Shown: one piece after another, positions 49,660 through 58,626 of the stretch
Layout of the letters: the number at the start of each line of letters is the position of its first letter
How positions within the stretch are numbered: the first letter of the stretch is position 1
Assembly: GCF_038019025.1 (NCBI RefSeq)
Contig: NZ_CP150496.1
Coordinates: 89,501-153,500 of the forward strand
Source of the DNA: Polaribacter marinaquae
GTDB taxonomy: Bacteria > Bacteroidota > Bacteroidia > Flavobacteriales > Flavobacteriaceae
Reading direction: 5' to 3'
Length of the DNA: 64,000 nt
Notes under the pieces: generated by a model
Told to the model about the DNA's origin: nothing
What the model saw: only the letters and a program-made list of their open reading frames with translations
Databases searched by the model: none
Program-made: the position numbers and the translations under genes

Positions 49660-51054
49660 TTATTTTCCTATACAAAAATTACTGAAAATGTGTCCTAAAA
49701 TATCTTTATCAACATCATATTCTCCGGTAATATTACCTAAATAACGAAGGCATTCTCTAATATCAATAGAAAATAAATCCGTAGAAATTTCTAAATCGAT
49801 TCCTTGCTGTACAGAATTTATTGCAGATAAAGCATTGTTTAATGCCTCAAAATGACGCGAATTTGTTACAATTGTTTCGTTATTACTTAAAGCACCAATA
49901 TTTACCAAAGAGGTTAATTCATCTTTTAAAGTTTCTAGACCTGTTTTACTTTTTGCAGATACTAAAAGTAAATTTTCAATATCCGATTGTAAAATAGAAC
50001 TGTCATGACAAGATAAAGTGTCTATTTTATTGGCAATTACTAACAGTCTTTTATTAGGAAAACGGTTTTTAATGGTGTCAATTTCTTCTAGAAAATCTTC
50101 TCTAGAATATGCATATTTATTAGAGTCTATTAAAAAGATAATTAGTTGTGCATTTTCAGCTTTTTCATACGTTTTTTTAATTCCGATATTCTCTACAACA
50201 TCTTCCGTTTCTCTAATACCAGCGGTATCAATAAATCTAAAAGCAACACCATCTATAATTAATTCATCTTCAATAGCATCTCTTGTTGTACCAGCAATAT
50301 CAGAAACAATAGCTTTTTCTTCATTAAGAAGAGCGTTTAAAAGCGTAGATTTTCCTACGTTTGGTTCACCTATAATTGCAACCGGAATTCCGTTTTTCAT
50401 GGCATTTCCAAAAGAAAAAGAATCGATTAGACGTTTTAATACAAAAGTTATTTTTGCAACCAATTCTTTAAATTTGGTTCTGTCTGCAAATTCTACATCT
50501 TCACCAGAAAAATCTAACTCTAATTCTATTAAAGCTGCAAAATCTAATAATTGTGCTCTTAAGTTTTTTAGTTCGTTTGTAATTCCGCCACGCATTTGTT
50601 GTATTGCCATTTGATGGCTTGCTGCAGAATTAGAGGCAATTACGTCTGCTACAGCTTCCGCTTGCGATAAATCCATCTTACCGTTTAAAAATGCACGCAT
50701 TGTAAATTCACCGTTATCAGCCATTCTACAACCTTTCTTTAGAAATAATTGTATAATTTCTTGCTGAATAAAGCTAGAACCATGACAAGATATTTCTACA
50801 ACATTTTCACCAGTATAAGAATTAGGATTTTTAAAAACTGAGACTAAAACTTCATCAATAATTATAGAATTTTCGATAATATGACCCAAATGAATTGTGT
50901 GTGTTTTTTGGGTTACTAATGTTTTATCTTTTTTAATAGATTTAAAATTGGCATCTACAATATCAATTGCGTTTTCACCAGAAAGTCTAATTACAGAAAT
51001 TGCACCAACACCAGATGGTGTAGCCAAAGCAATAATAGTGTCGTTTTTAATCAT
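49660..51054 (-). CDS. mnmE: tRNA modification GTPase MnmE
   Basis: A 464-residue GTPase that, with MnmG, makes 5-carboxymethylaminomethyluridine-type modifications at the tRNA wobble base. Order: N-terminal tetrahydrofolate-binding domain (about 1-118, TIIALATPSGVGAISVIRLS), helical domain, the inserted Ras-like G domain with GEPNVGKSTLLN, DTAGIRET and ANKID, and the invariant C-terminal FCIGK with its catalytic Cys. Complete. Transcribed convergently to the metal operon, 58 bases away. Confidence 0.96.
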   Translation of the reverse strand: MIKNDTIIALATPSGVGAISVIRLSGENAIDIVDANFKSIKKDKTLVTQKTHTIHLGHIIENSIIIDEVLVSVFKNPNSYTGENVVEISCHGSSFIQQEIIQLFLKKGCRMADNGEFTMRAFLNGKMDLSQAEAVADVIASNSAASHQMAIQQMRGGITNELKNLRAQLLDFAALIELELDFSGEDVEFADRTKFKELVAKITFVLKRLIDSFSFGNAMKNGIPVAIIGEPNVGKSTLLNALLNEEKAIVSDIAGTTRDAIEDELIIDGVAFRFIDTAGIRETEDVVENIGIKKTYEKAENAQLIIFLIDSNKYAYSREDFLEEIDTIKNRFPNKRLLVIANKIDTLSCHDSSILQSDIENLLLVSAKSKTGLETLKDELTSLVNIGALSNNETIVTNSRHFEALNNALSAINSVQQGIDLEISTDLFSIDIRECLRYLGNITGEYDVDKDILGHIFSNFCIGK

Positions 51055-51090
51055 GATGCAAAAATACGTAAAGATTTTTGTGAATGGAAC

Positions 51091-51123
51091 AAAAAAAATC
51101 TGTCAAAATGAATTGACAGATTT
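51091..51123 (-). terminator. terminator after the MscS channel gene
   Basis: AAATCTGTCAA (51096-51106) and TTGACAGATTT (51113-51123) are exact complements; read on the minus strand the hairpin is followed by eight T residues. Confidence 0.85.
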
Positions 51124-51148
51124 AATTGAAATTTATAATTGTATTTAG

Positions 51149-52051
51149 TTATGCGTTTTCTAAATATTCTTCTTTTTTAGAATCTTGCTTCTCTTTAACT
51201 TGAGATAAATTTAGTTTATTGTTTGGTACAAACTCTAAAGTTCTCATCGGGAATGGTATATTAATTCCTTCGTTATCAAAGGCTTGCTTAATTTCCATAA
51301 TCGCATTACTTTTTGCTTTTAATTTCTCTAAAGCGTTTTCTGAATCTACCCAGAATCTGCATAAGAAGTTGATAGAACTGTCTCCAAATTCTGTAAAATA
51401 AAATTCAACTTTTTTACCTATTTCATCTTGATTAAAGTTTTTTCTGATTGTTTCTGTGGTAAGTTTTTCAACTTTCTTTAAATCTGCACCATACTCTACA
51501 CCACATTCAATAGAAATCCTCATTTTAGTTGTTAAAGAATAATTTTTGAAAGGATTCTCTAAAATAGTTTTGTTTGGCAATACAACCATATTATTATCAG
51601 CTTCTCTAATAACAAAGTAGTTTAAATTGATATCGATAACTTCACCTGCATAACCGTTTGTTTCTACCCAATTACCAATATTTAGGTTTTTTCTGAATGA
51701 TAAAACCACACCAGATATTGTATTAGATAAAGTACCTTGTAAGGCTAAACCAATAACAATACCAGAAACCCCAGCTGCAGAAACGATTGTTTTTAATGTA
51801 TCGTCGAACTTTAAAACTGTCATGGCTAGATATAAACCAACTAAAATGGTAATTGCAGAGGCAACTCTAGAGACTAAATCTCTAACAGATTTTTGCCTAA
51901 TTCTTTTACCAATAGTTTTATTTACGATAGAATTCATTGCTCTAGAGGCAAAGTATGCTATCACTAAAACTACCAATGCAATTGCAATGTTTGGTATGTT
52001 TTTAATAAATATATCTTTCCAGGTTTCTAACTTTTCTACTATTTTATTCAT
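51149..52051 (-). CDS. MscS-family mechanosensitive channel
   Basis: A 300-residue inner-membrane channel that releases solutes on osmotic downshift. Three predicted helices (about 20-40, 65-84, 90-115) end in the glycine- and alanine-rich pore helix AAGVSGIVIGLALQGTLSNTISGV, and the beta domain starts with NLNIGNWVETNGYAGEVIDINL. The C-terminal cytoplasmic cage domain follows (about 180-270). Length and order match small MscS proteins. It is 49 bases downstream of dps on the same strand; both are stress functions. Confidence 0.93.
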   Translation of the reverse strand: MNKIVEKLETWKDIFIKNIPNIAIALVVLVIAYFASRAMNSIVNKTIGKRIRQKSVRDLVSRVASAITILVGLYLAMTVLKFDDTLKTIVSAAGVSGIVIGLALQGTLSNTISGVVLSFRKNLNIGNWVETNGYAGEVIDINLNYFVIREADNNMVVLPNKTILENPFKNYSLTTKMRISIECGVEYGADLKKVEKLTTETIRKNFNQDEIGKKVEFYFTEFGDSSINFLCRFWVDSENALEKLKAKSNAIMEIKQAFDNEGINIPFPMRTLEFVPNNKLNLSQVKEKQDSKKEEYLENA

Positions 52052-52100
52052 TTTATATTTTATTTAATTAACACTTTATTTCAATCGGAAATAAAAAGTA

Positions 52101-52601
52101 CTATTTAACAAAACTAGTATCTAAAGCATCTTTGGTGTTTTTAGACCAAGCATTCAACATCCAAGTAGATTTTTCTAACTCTCTAATGTAGGCACCAATT
52201 AAATCTATTGTACCCTCGTCATTTGCTTTATCTGCTCTATCAATAACTTTACTTAATTGTTCTATTAAAATCTTATGATCGTCTATAATTGTAGCTACCA
52301 TTTCTTTATCAGTTAGTAACGGACTAGATTCTTTTACTCTAGAAATTTCTATGTAGTCTGATAATTTACTAATAGGGTGGTATTTTAAAGTAATAATTCT
52401 TTCTGCAACTTCATCGATTTTAGTTTTTGTATCATTATACATTTCTTCAAATCTGTTATGTAGGTCAAAAAAGTTTTCTCCTAATACATTCCAATGAAAG
52501 TTTCTTAGTTTTTGATAGTATACATGGTAGTCTGCTAAAAGCACGTTTAATTCTGTTACAACTGGTAAAATTTGATCTTTTTCTATATTTAAATAATTCA
52601 T
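52101..52601 (-). CDS. dps: Dps-family DNA-protection ferritin
   Basis: A 166-residue miniferritin that stores iron and quenches peroxide in a 12-mer, and may bind DNA. The ferroxidase centre lies between subunits, and the ligand segment NFHWNVLGENFFDLHNRFEEMYNDTK (His, then Asp/Glu) is conserved as His, Asp and Glu. The typical helices and length (about 155-170) fit. It is transcribed with or just ahead of the mechanosensitive channel gene. A TAATTTTG box on the minus strand lies upstream; peroxide or stationary-phase control is likely from the family. Confidence 0.93.
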   Translation of the reverse strand: MNYLNIEKDQILPVVTELNVLLADYHVYYQKLRNFHWNVLGENFFDLHNRFEEMYNDTKTKIDEVAERIITLKYHPISKLSDYIEISRVKESSPLLTDKEMVATIIDDHKILIEQLSKVIDRADKANDEGTIDLIGAYIRELEKSTWMLNAWSKNTKDALDTSFVK

Positions 52602-52626
52602 AATTATATGTTTTAATTGTTTAATA

Positions 52627-52634
52627 CAAAATTA
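52627..52634 (-). promoter_or_regulatory. candidate -7 box for dps
   Basis: The minus strand reads TAATTTTG, an exact TAnnTTTG match 26 bases before the dps ATG. The nearest TTG upstream is 26 bases away, longer than usual. Confidence 0.4.
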
Positions 52635-52779
52635 CATTAGTACTTCGTTTTCGTTTTGCTCAAATAGTTTTCTTCTTAACTCAAATGCTATATTGCTAGG
52701 TTTTTTGAAGTTTTTTGTAACAGAACAAGGGTTTTAGCGTCTAATAGGTAATCAACTTTAAAAACAATTATACATACAC

Positions 52780-53118
52780 ATGAAAGAAGACAAACAGTTA
52801 TTAGTAGTTATGCATTTAAGTCAGTTATTAGACTTTATAACAGGAATCGGTGGTTTTTTAGTTCCATTAATTTTATGGTTGCTAAAAAAAGATGAGGTTT
52901 TTGGTATTGATGAGCACGGAAAAGCTATTTTAAATTTTAGAATTTCGATGTTTATTTACATTCTAATTTGCATACCGTTAATATTTTTGTTTGGCTTAGG
53001 TATTTTAGGTTTTATCACCATTGGTATATTTTATTTAATTTTTCCGATAATAAATGCCATTAAAGTGAATAATAATGAAGAACCAAATTATCCTTTTAGT
53101 ATCAAATTTTTAAAATAA
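52780..53118 (+). CDS. DUF4870 (Tic20-like) membrane protein
   Basis: A 112-residue protein with three hydrophobic segments (about 8-32, 50-72, 75-98). The arrangement LVVMHLSQLLDFITGIGGFLVPLILWLLKK, then FGIDEHGKAILNFRISMFIY, is the DUF4870/Tic20-like pattern, with the HGKAILNF motif conserved. No function is established. It is monocistronic between divergent dps and a shared terminator. Confidence 0.88.
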   Translation: MKEDKQLLVVMHLSQLLDFITGIGGFLVPLILWLLKKDEVFGIDEHGKAILNFRISMFIYILICIPLIFLFGLGILGFITIGIFYLIFPIINAIKVNNNEEPNYPFSIKFLK

Positions 53119-53136
53119 TAGCTAATTATAGTCCAC

Positions 53137-53169
53137 AAAAAAACCGTCTCTTTTAAAGACGGTTTTTTT
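53137..53169. terminator. bidirectional terminator between the DUF4870 and DUF4268 genes
   Basis: AAAAAAACCGTCT (53137-53149) pairs with AGACGGTTTTTTT (53157-53169), a long GC-cored hairpin with A/T flanks for both directions. Confidence 0.9.
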
Positions 53170-53180
53170 ATTTATAATAT

Positions 53181-53612
53181 TTATATGTTTTTGATAACAT
53201 CTTCATATTCGTAGAAGAACATTTCGAATTTTGTCATTGTGTCAACAAAAAACTCATAACAATCTCGCCAGGTATTTTTATTATGAATGCTAAACTTTTT
53301 ATCAAAAGGAACATAAATTCTATGAATAGTTTTGCCATTTTCTAACAAGAAATCATCATCAAAAATTACTTCTGGTATTTCTGATTCTAATAGAACTTTT
53401 AAAGAAAGCATTTGATCGTAGTAGAGTAGGTTTACCAATTCATCCGGATTTTCGATATCTAGACAAACAGCAGCTTTTTTTCTATCTGCAACAAATTTAA
53501 AAGACAAGCCTTTTACTTTAGTGTTGTATAGTAACCATTTTTTTGGAAAAGATTTGCCAAAACTAGTCCAAAATTCTTTACGTATTAATTCTGCTTCTGC
53601 TTTAGAAAACAT
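53181..53612 (-). CDS. DUF4268 domain protein
   Basis: A 143-residue soluble protein whose opening MFSKAEAELIRKEFWTSFGKS and the following KVKGLSFKFVADRKKAAVCLDI match the DUF4268 family, also found at the C-terminus of some restriction- or helicase-linked proteins. No catalytic residues are evident. Free-standing copies like this are, in my recollection, widespread in flavobacteria. It is 16 bases after the miaE stop on the same strand and probably co-transcribed. Confidence 0.85.
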   Translation of the reverse strand: MFSKAEAELIRKEFWTSFGKSFPKKWLLYNTKVKGLSFKFVADRKKAAVCLDIENPDELVNLLYYDQMLSLKVLLESEIPEVIFDDDFLLENGKTIHRIYVPFDKKFSIHNKNTWRDCYEFFVDTMTKFEMFFYEYEDVIKNI

Positions 53613-53628
53613 GTGCTATAAAGTGTTA

Positions 53629-54210
53629 TTATCCGTGAATCTTTGCACTATTGCCTCGCTCTCTCATCATTTCTGCTTCAAAAGCAAGCAAAGCATTCCA
53701 TTTTTCATCTACAATTTCTCTATCTTGATATTTTCTAGCAAAAGACAAGAAAGTTGTATAATGGTTTGCTTCAGAAATCATTAAATTTTTATAGAATTTA
53801 GAAAGTTCTTCATCTTCCATGTTTTCAGAAAAAACTTTAAAACGCTCACAACTTCTGGCTTCTATTAACGCGGCAATTAGTAGGCGTTGTACCAAGGCAT
53901 TTGTTCTGTCTTTTGTTTTGTTAAAGAACTTTTGTAGTCTTACTGCGTAATCATTTTTTTGTTCTCTTCCTAAAACCATTCCTCTTTTAACCATCAATAA
54001 ATGCACCATTTTAAAGTGTTGCATTTCTTCTATGGCAATATTACTCATTTCTTTTACAAGCTCTGTTTCTTCAGAATAATTAATAATAATAGAAACTGCG
54101 TTAGAAGCAGCTTTTTGTTCTAGAAAAGCATGATCTGTTAATATTTGTTCTAAATTTACTTTGGCAATTTCTGCCCAAGAAGTAGCTGTTTCAAATTGTA
54201 ATCCTAACAT
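53629..54210 (-). CDS. miaE: tRNA-(ms2io6A37)-hydroxylase
   Basis: A 193-residue ferritin-like di-iron monooxygenase that hydroxylates the isopentenyl group of 2-methylthio-N6-isopentenyladenosine at tRNA position 37. Iron ligands are seen in DHAFLEQKAASNAV, EEMQHFKM (E-x-x-H), EARSCERF and SEANHYTTFL (E-x-x-H). Length is within the family's range. It is followed by the DUF4268 gene (16-base gap) and preceded by the 600-base gene-free region. Confidence 0.92.
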   Translation of the reverse strand: MLGLQFETATSWAEIAKVNLEQILTDHAFLEQKAASNAVSIIINYSEETELVKEMSNIAIEEMQHFKMVHLLMVKRGMVLGREQKNDYAVRLQKFFNKTKDRTNALVQRLLIAALIEARSCERFKVFSENMEDEELSKFYKNLMISEANHYTTFLSFARKYQDREIVDEKWNALLAFEAEMMRERGNSAKIHG

Positions 54211-54810
54211 CTTTTATAACTAGTAGATTTTATTTTTATTAAGGTAATTAAGATATTAAAAATTTCACTTTTAACAAATTAATTAAACGACAAAATTAGT
54301 TTATTCTCTTGCAATGATGGTAATTATTTTATAATTTTTTACTCAAATAAATACGCCTGCCAGTTTGTTGATATTTGTTCTTTTTTAAGTTTTCTTTGAA
54401 TATTAAATAGCTTTTTATTGTGTTTTTAATTTAATTTTAAATATCTGTTTTTCAGTATCTTAATTATATTTATATAAAGTGTTTGTTTTATTTTTATTTA
54501 GAATAGATTTTGATAATTCAAAGTAATTAGGTCTGTTTTGGGTATTTATTTGTTTGTAAAAGTTGTTTTTGATTGATTTATTGCTTTTTTAAATTTTTTA
54601 AAACGTTTTGAATTTATTTTATTTAATTTAAAATGGGTATCTTATGTTATTTTATCTAAAGTTTTTGTTTATAACTTGTTTTTGAAGAGGTTTTTGTTGG
54701 TAATTCTATCTTTGTTTAAGTTTTATGTATTATAAAAAATAAAGTGCATTTATATTTTTAGGCTGATGAAACATTCTTAAATTTACCTATTAATAAATTT
54801 ACAAAGAAGT
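54211..54810. other. 600-base gene-free, T- and G-skewed region
   Basis: No convincing reading frame, repeat, tRNA or hairpin is visible. The plus strand is strongly T-rich, and C is rare: in 54361-54780 I count about 20 C against about 56 G in 420 bases. Short in-frame peptides end within a few codons. The region separates divergent miaE and the antiporter gene and may include promoters for both or a long untranslated leader; TAnnTTTG-like words occur but are too frequent here to choose among. Confidence 0.7.
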
Positions 54811-56655
54811 ATGTTAGAGTTAGCCGGAATTATCATATTAGGAATATTAGCCCAATGGTTTGCTTGGAAATTTAAAATACCTGCAATTTTACCATTAATT
54901 TTAATAGGATTATTAGTAGGTCCAATTGCTGCAACATATTTAAGTGAAGACGGGTCTAAGTGGATTGAACCAATATGGAATGGCGAAAAAGGATTGTTTC
55001 CTGGAGAAAGTTTGTATTACTTTGTTTCTTTGGCAATAAGTATCATTCTTTTTGAAGGTGGTTTAACACTTAAAAGAAGTGAAATAAAAAACGTTGGTCC
55101 TGTAATTACAAAGTTAATTACGTTGGGTTCTGCCATTACTTTTTTTGGAGCAGGAATTGTAGCTAGATATTTTTTTGATTTAGGTTGGGATTTATCTTTT
55201 CTATTTGCAGGATTAATTATTGTTACCGGTCCTACAGTAATTACACCAATCTTAAGAAATATTCCACTTAAAAAAGACATCTCTACAGTATTAAAATGGG
55301 AAGGTATTTTAATTGACCCAATTGGTGCCTTGGTTGCCGTTTTAGTTTTTGAATTTATTAGTGTTGGTGGTGGAAGTGGATTTACAAAAACTGCATTAAT
55401 GGAGTTTGGTAAAATATTATTATTTGGTGCTACTTTCGGGTTTACATTTGCGCATGCTTTGGCTTATGCTGTTAACAAAAAATTAATTCCGCATTACTTA
55501 TTAAATGTTGTTTCTCTATCAACGGTATTATTGGTTTTTGTTTTATCAGATATGTTTGCGCACGAGTCTGGTTTACTGGCTGTAGTTGTAATGGGAATGG
55601 TTTTAGGAAACGGAAAATTAAAAAACTTAAAAGAACTATTATATTTTAAAGAATCTTTAAGTGTATTGCTGATTTCAATTCTATTTATTTTACTAGCAGC
55701 AAATATTAAAATGGAAGATTTATTATTATTATATACTTGGAAAACTGCTGCTTTATTTGCCTTGGTTGTTTTTATTATAAGACCATTAGCCGTTTTTGCT
55801 AGTACTTTTAATTCTAAATTAAAATTAAACGAAAAGATTTTTATAAGTTGGGTAGGACCACGTGGTATCGTTGCTGCTGGTATTGCTTCTTTATTTGGGA
55901 GTAAACTTTTAAAACAAGGAGTCGAAGGAGCAGAATATATTACGCCATTGGTTTTTATGATTGTATTAGGTACAGTTTTATTAAACGCTACTACAGCAAG
56001 AATGTTTGCAAAAATGATTGGTGTTTTTCTTAAAAAATCTGACGCTATTTTATTTGTAGGTGCTTCTAATCCTTCTAGATTAATAGCAAATTATTTAAAA
56101 GACAAAGGTAAAAGAGTCATTTTAATAGATTCTAATAAAAACTTTATAGAACAGGCTTCAAAAGACGGTTTAGAGGCTTTAAATGTTGATATTTATGACG
56201 GAGATTTAACAGATAATATAGAGTTAAACGATGTTGGCTATTTAATAGCTTTAACAGGTAGTGATATGGTTAATAAATATGCTTTAAATAGTTTTTCTGA
56301 TGTATTTGGAGAACACGGAGCTTATAAGTTAGCATCATCTAAAGAAATTAAAGAAGCAACAGCTAACGAGCGTAAAAACTTTTTTACACCAAATGATGAT
56401 TATATTAATTTAAGTGAGGCTTATAGAGAAAACCCTGCAATAATTGAGGTAGAAATAGATAATGAAACCGAGTATAATGCTATTTTAGATGTTTTGTCTA
56501 AAGAAGAAAAATCGATTCCGTTATTTGTAGAAAAAGGGCAAGGTATATTTTTAGTGCCAGAGTTTGATAAAACAGAAGAAACTAAAGAGAATTTAATATT
56601 ATCTTACTTAGGTAAAAATATTGGTGATGTTTATAAGTCTAGTTCAAAAGTCTGA
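54811..56655 (+). CDS. CPA1-type cation/proton antiporter with TrkA-N domain
   Basis: A 614-residue protein: residues about 1-400 form a 12-13 helix Na+(K+)/H+ antiporter (ILPLILIGLLVGPIAATYL, ITGPTVITPILR-like VTGPTVITPILRNIP, WEGILIDPIGALVAV with the transport Asp, SWVGPRGIVAAGIASLFG). Residues about 410-550 form a TrkA-N/RCK nucleotide-binding domain (AILFVGASNPSRLIANYLK, VILIDSNKNF). It controls ion and pH balance at the inner membrane with nucleotide gating. Its last 25 bases overlap the convergent dnaX end, so the two stop codons cross. Confidence 0.92.
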   Translation: MLELAGIIILGILAQWFAWKFKIPAILPLILIGLLVGPIAATYLSEDGSKWIEPIWNGEKGLFPGESLYYFVSLAISIILFEGGLTLKRSEIKNVGPVITKLITLGSAITFFGAGIVARYFFDLGWDLSFLFAGLIIVTGPTVITPILRNIPLKKDISTVLKWEGILIDPIGALVAVLVFEFISVGGGSGFTKTALMEFGKILLFGATFGFTFAHALAYAVNKKLIPHYLLNVVSLSTVLLVFVLSDMFAHESGLLAVVVMGMVLGNGKLKNLKELLYFKESLSVLLISILFILLAANIKMEDLLLLYTWKTAALFALVVFIIRPLAVFASTFNSKLKLNEKIFISWVGPRGIVAAGIASLFGSKLLKQGVEGAEYITPLVFMIVLGTVLLNATTARMFAKMIGVFLKKSDAILFVGASNPSRLIANYLKDKGKRVILIDSNKNFIEQASKDGLEALNVDIYDGDLTDNIELNDVGYLIALTGSDMVNKYALNSFSDVFGEHGAYKLASSKEIKEATANERKNFFTPNDDYINLSEAYRENPAIIEVEIDNETEYNAILDVLSKEEKSIPLFVEKGQGIFLVPEFDKTEETKENLILSYLGKNIGDVYKSSSKV

Positions 56656-58346
56656 CGTAATTTATCTAATAGCGGATTTTTTTCTTTTAGCTTGATATAT
56701 TTTTCTTGCGGAGTGTAAGCAAATTTCTTTTCTGTAGTTTCATTTAAAATTACATTAATGTCAATGCCATAATTATTTAAACTTTCTCTTAAGAAATTTA
56801 ATAATTTTGGTCTTCCTTTTAAAAATTGATCTTTCATCAATTTATTAGGTACAGAAAATGAAATTTTATAACCTTTTTCTAATTTAGGAATATCTGTACC
56901 TACAATAGAAGCCATGCTTCGTTCTCCTTTTTTATGTAGATTTTGTGCGTATTCCTTCCAAGTTTCTTGTAGCTTTTGTTCGGTAAAGAAATCTTTAGGA
57001 TGATTGTCAAAATTTTCTTCAACAACAACTTTTTTAACTTTAGTTTGTTGATTAAAACCTTTTAAAGAATATTTACTAGGTTGTTTATTTAAACGACCAA
57101 AGTTTTTTAAGACAGGTTTTGGCTTAGCAACCTCTGTAACTTCTTTTTTATCTGTTGTAGTTTGTTTAGAAGTTAATTCTGATGCAACATTTTTTATAAT
57201 AGCTGCTGGTTTTTTCTTTTTTGCGGGTGATAAAGATTGAAAAAACGTTGCTGGAATTATGTAATTAGCTGGCTTTTTTTTTTCTCCATCGAAAGTGATA
57301 GAGGCAATTTGCATTAAAGTTAATTCAACTAATAATCGTTGATTTTTAGAAGCTCTGTAATTCAAGTCACAGTCATTGGCTTTTTTAATAGATTGCATTA
57401 AAAACGGAATGCTAGCTTTTGTTGCTTGAGCTAAATATTTTTTCTTGGCATTGTCTCCAACTTCTAGTAAGTCTAAAGTAACTTTATCTTTAGCAACTAA
57501 TAAATCTCTAAAATGACTTGCCAAACCATTAATAAAATGATGGCCTTCAAAACCTTTACTTAATACCGTGTTAAATGCATTTAAAACGTCTGGTATTTTA
57601 TTATCTATTAACAAATCTGTCATTTCAAAATAAGTATCGTAATCTAGTACGTTTAAATTTTCTGTAACAGCTTCTCTTGTTAAATTTTTACCAGAGAAAC
57701 TTACAACTCTATCAAAAATAGATAATGCATCACGCATTGCACCATCTGCTTTTTGAGCAATTATATGCAATGCATCGTCTTCTGCAGTAATATTTTCTTT
57801 TTCGCTAATCGTTTTTAAATAGTTTTTAGCGTCTAAAACACCAATTCTTTTAAAGTCGAAAATTTGACAACGAGAAAGAATCGTTGGTATAATTTTATGT
57901 TTTTCTGTAGTTGCTAATATAAAAATAGCATGCGCTGGCGGTTCTTCTAACGTTTTTAAAAAAGCGTTAAAAGCTGCCTGAGATAGCATATGTACCTCAT
58001 CAATAATATAAACTTTGTATTTACCTGTTTGTGGCGGAATTCTAACTTGATCTGTTAGATTTCTAATATCATCTACAGAGTTGTTAGACGCTGCATCTAA
58101 TTCGAAAATATTAAAAGCAAAATCTTCGCTCTCTGAAGTCTCTGAATCTTGCTGATTAATTTTTTTAGCTAAAATTCTAGCGCATGATGTTTTACCAACT
58201 CCTCTCGGACCTGTAAAAAGTAGTGCTTGTGCTAAATGATTGTTTTTTATAGCATTTTCTAACGTATTTGTAATGGCTTGTTGCCCTACAACATCCTCAA
58301 AATTATTAGGACGGTATTTACGCGCTGATACTATAAAATGCTCCAT
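56631..58346 (-). CDS. dnaX: DNA polymerase III subunit gamma/tau
   Basis: A 571-residue clamp-loader AAA+ protein. Motifs: ARKYRPNNFEDVVGQQAIT, Walker A GPRGVGKTSCARILA, Walker B VYIIDEVHML, sensor 1 ATTEKHKIIPTILSRC (with the SRC motif). The zinc module C-x-C-x-C that usually lies between Walker A and the DAASN segment is absent, replaced by a short linker KINQQDSETSESEDFAFN. After about residue 370 comes a Lys-rich linker and the tau-type C-terminal domain. The final residues overlap the antiporter gene by 25 bases. Confidence 0.95.
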   Translation of the reverse strand: MEHFIVSARKYRPNNFEDVVGQQAITNTLENAIKNNHLAQALLFTGPRGVGKTSCARILAKKINQQDSETSESEDFAFNIFELDAASNNSVDDIRNLTDQVRIPPQTGKYKVYIIDEVHMLSQAAFNAFLKTLEEPPAHAIFILATTEKHKIIPTILSRCQIFDFKRIGVLDAKNYLKTISEKENITAEDDALHIIAQKADGAMRDALSIFDRVVSFSGKNLTREAVTENLNVLDYDTYFEMTDLLIDNKIPDVLNAFNTVLSKGFEGHHFINGLASHFRDLLVAKDKVTLDLLEVGDNAKKKYLAQATKASIPFLMQSIKKANDCDLNYRASKNQRLLVELTLMQIASITFDGEKKKPANYIIPATFFQSLSPAKKKKPAAIIKNVASELTSKQTTTDKKEVTEVAKPKPVLKNFGRLNKQPSKYSLKGFNQQTKVKKVVVEENFDNHPKDFFTEQKLQETWKEYAQNLHKKGERSMASIVGTDIPKLEKGYKISFSVPNKLMKDQFLKGRPKLLNFLRESLNNYGIDINVILNETTEKKFAYTPQEKYIKLKEKNPLLDKLRQTFELDL

Positions 58347-58371
58347 TAATTATATTTTCTATTGATGTAAG

Positions 58372-58379
58372 CAAAGCTA
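58372..58379 (-). promoter_or_regulatory. candidate -7 box for dnaX
   Basis: The minus strand reads TAGCTTTG, an exact TAnnTTTG match 26 bases before the dnaX ATG. No -33 TTG at 17-23 bases. Confidence 0.45.
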
Positions 58380-58472
58380 AAAATAACAATTGCTTATTTT
58401 GTTATAAATCTTTAACAAAAATAATCATCTAAGGGGTTTTACACAAACAGCTTTCTTAACAAAATGCTAAAG

Positions 58473-58505
58473 TTGTAAACAACTGTAAAAAGATGCGTAA
58501 TTTTG
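58473..58505 (+). promoter_or_regulatory. promoter of msrA
   Basis: TTG (58473-58475), 22 bases, TAATTTTG (58498-58505). Transcription from about 58510 would give a leader of about 117 bases containing the hairpin at 58555-58597. Confidence 0.7.
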
Positions 58506-58554
58506 CGACTAAATAAATAATTCAGGATTTATATATTTTGAGTTAGAAGTTCAG

Positions 58555-58597
58555 AAAATTGTGCCAAATATTCGCTTTTTATATTTGGTGCAATTTT
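58555..58597 (+). ncRNA. long leader hairpin of msrA (possible small RNA or attenuator)
   Basis: AAAATTGTGCCAAATAT (58555-58571) pairs with ATATTTGGTGCAATTTT (58581-58597) over 17 base pairs with only two G-T wobbles, around a nine-base loop. It lies between the promoter and the ATG of msrA and is followed by a U-rich stretch (TATTTTATC), so it could act as an intrinsic terminator giving a roughly 90-base RNA, or as a regulatory leader. Function is not established. Confidence 0.45.
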
Positions 58598-58626
58598 TAT
58601 TTTATCAATTATTAAAAATAAAGAAT

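Noticed and set aside
50018..50614. 198-codon plus-strand frame inside mnmE
   Set aside because: It is antisense to the conserved GTPase domain, has no recognisable motif and a composition forced by the mnmE codons; a shadow frame.
58561..58626. GTG start upstream of msrA
   Set aside because: It falls inside the leader hairpin; the ATG at 58627 gives a clear lipoprotein signal.
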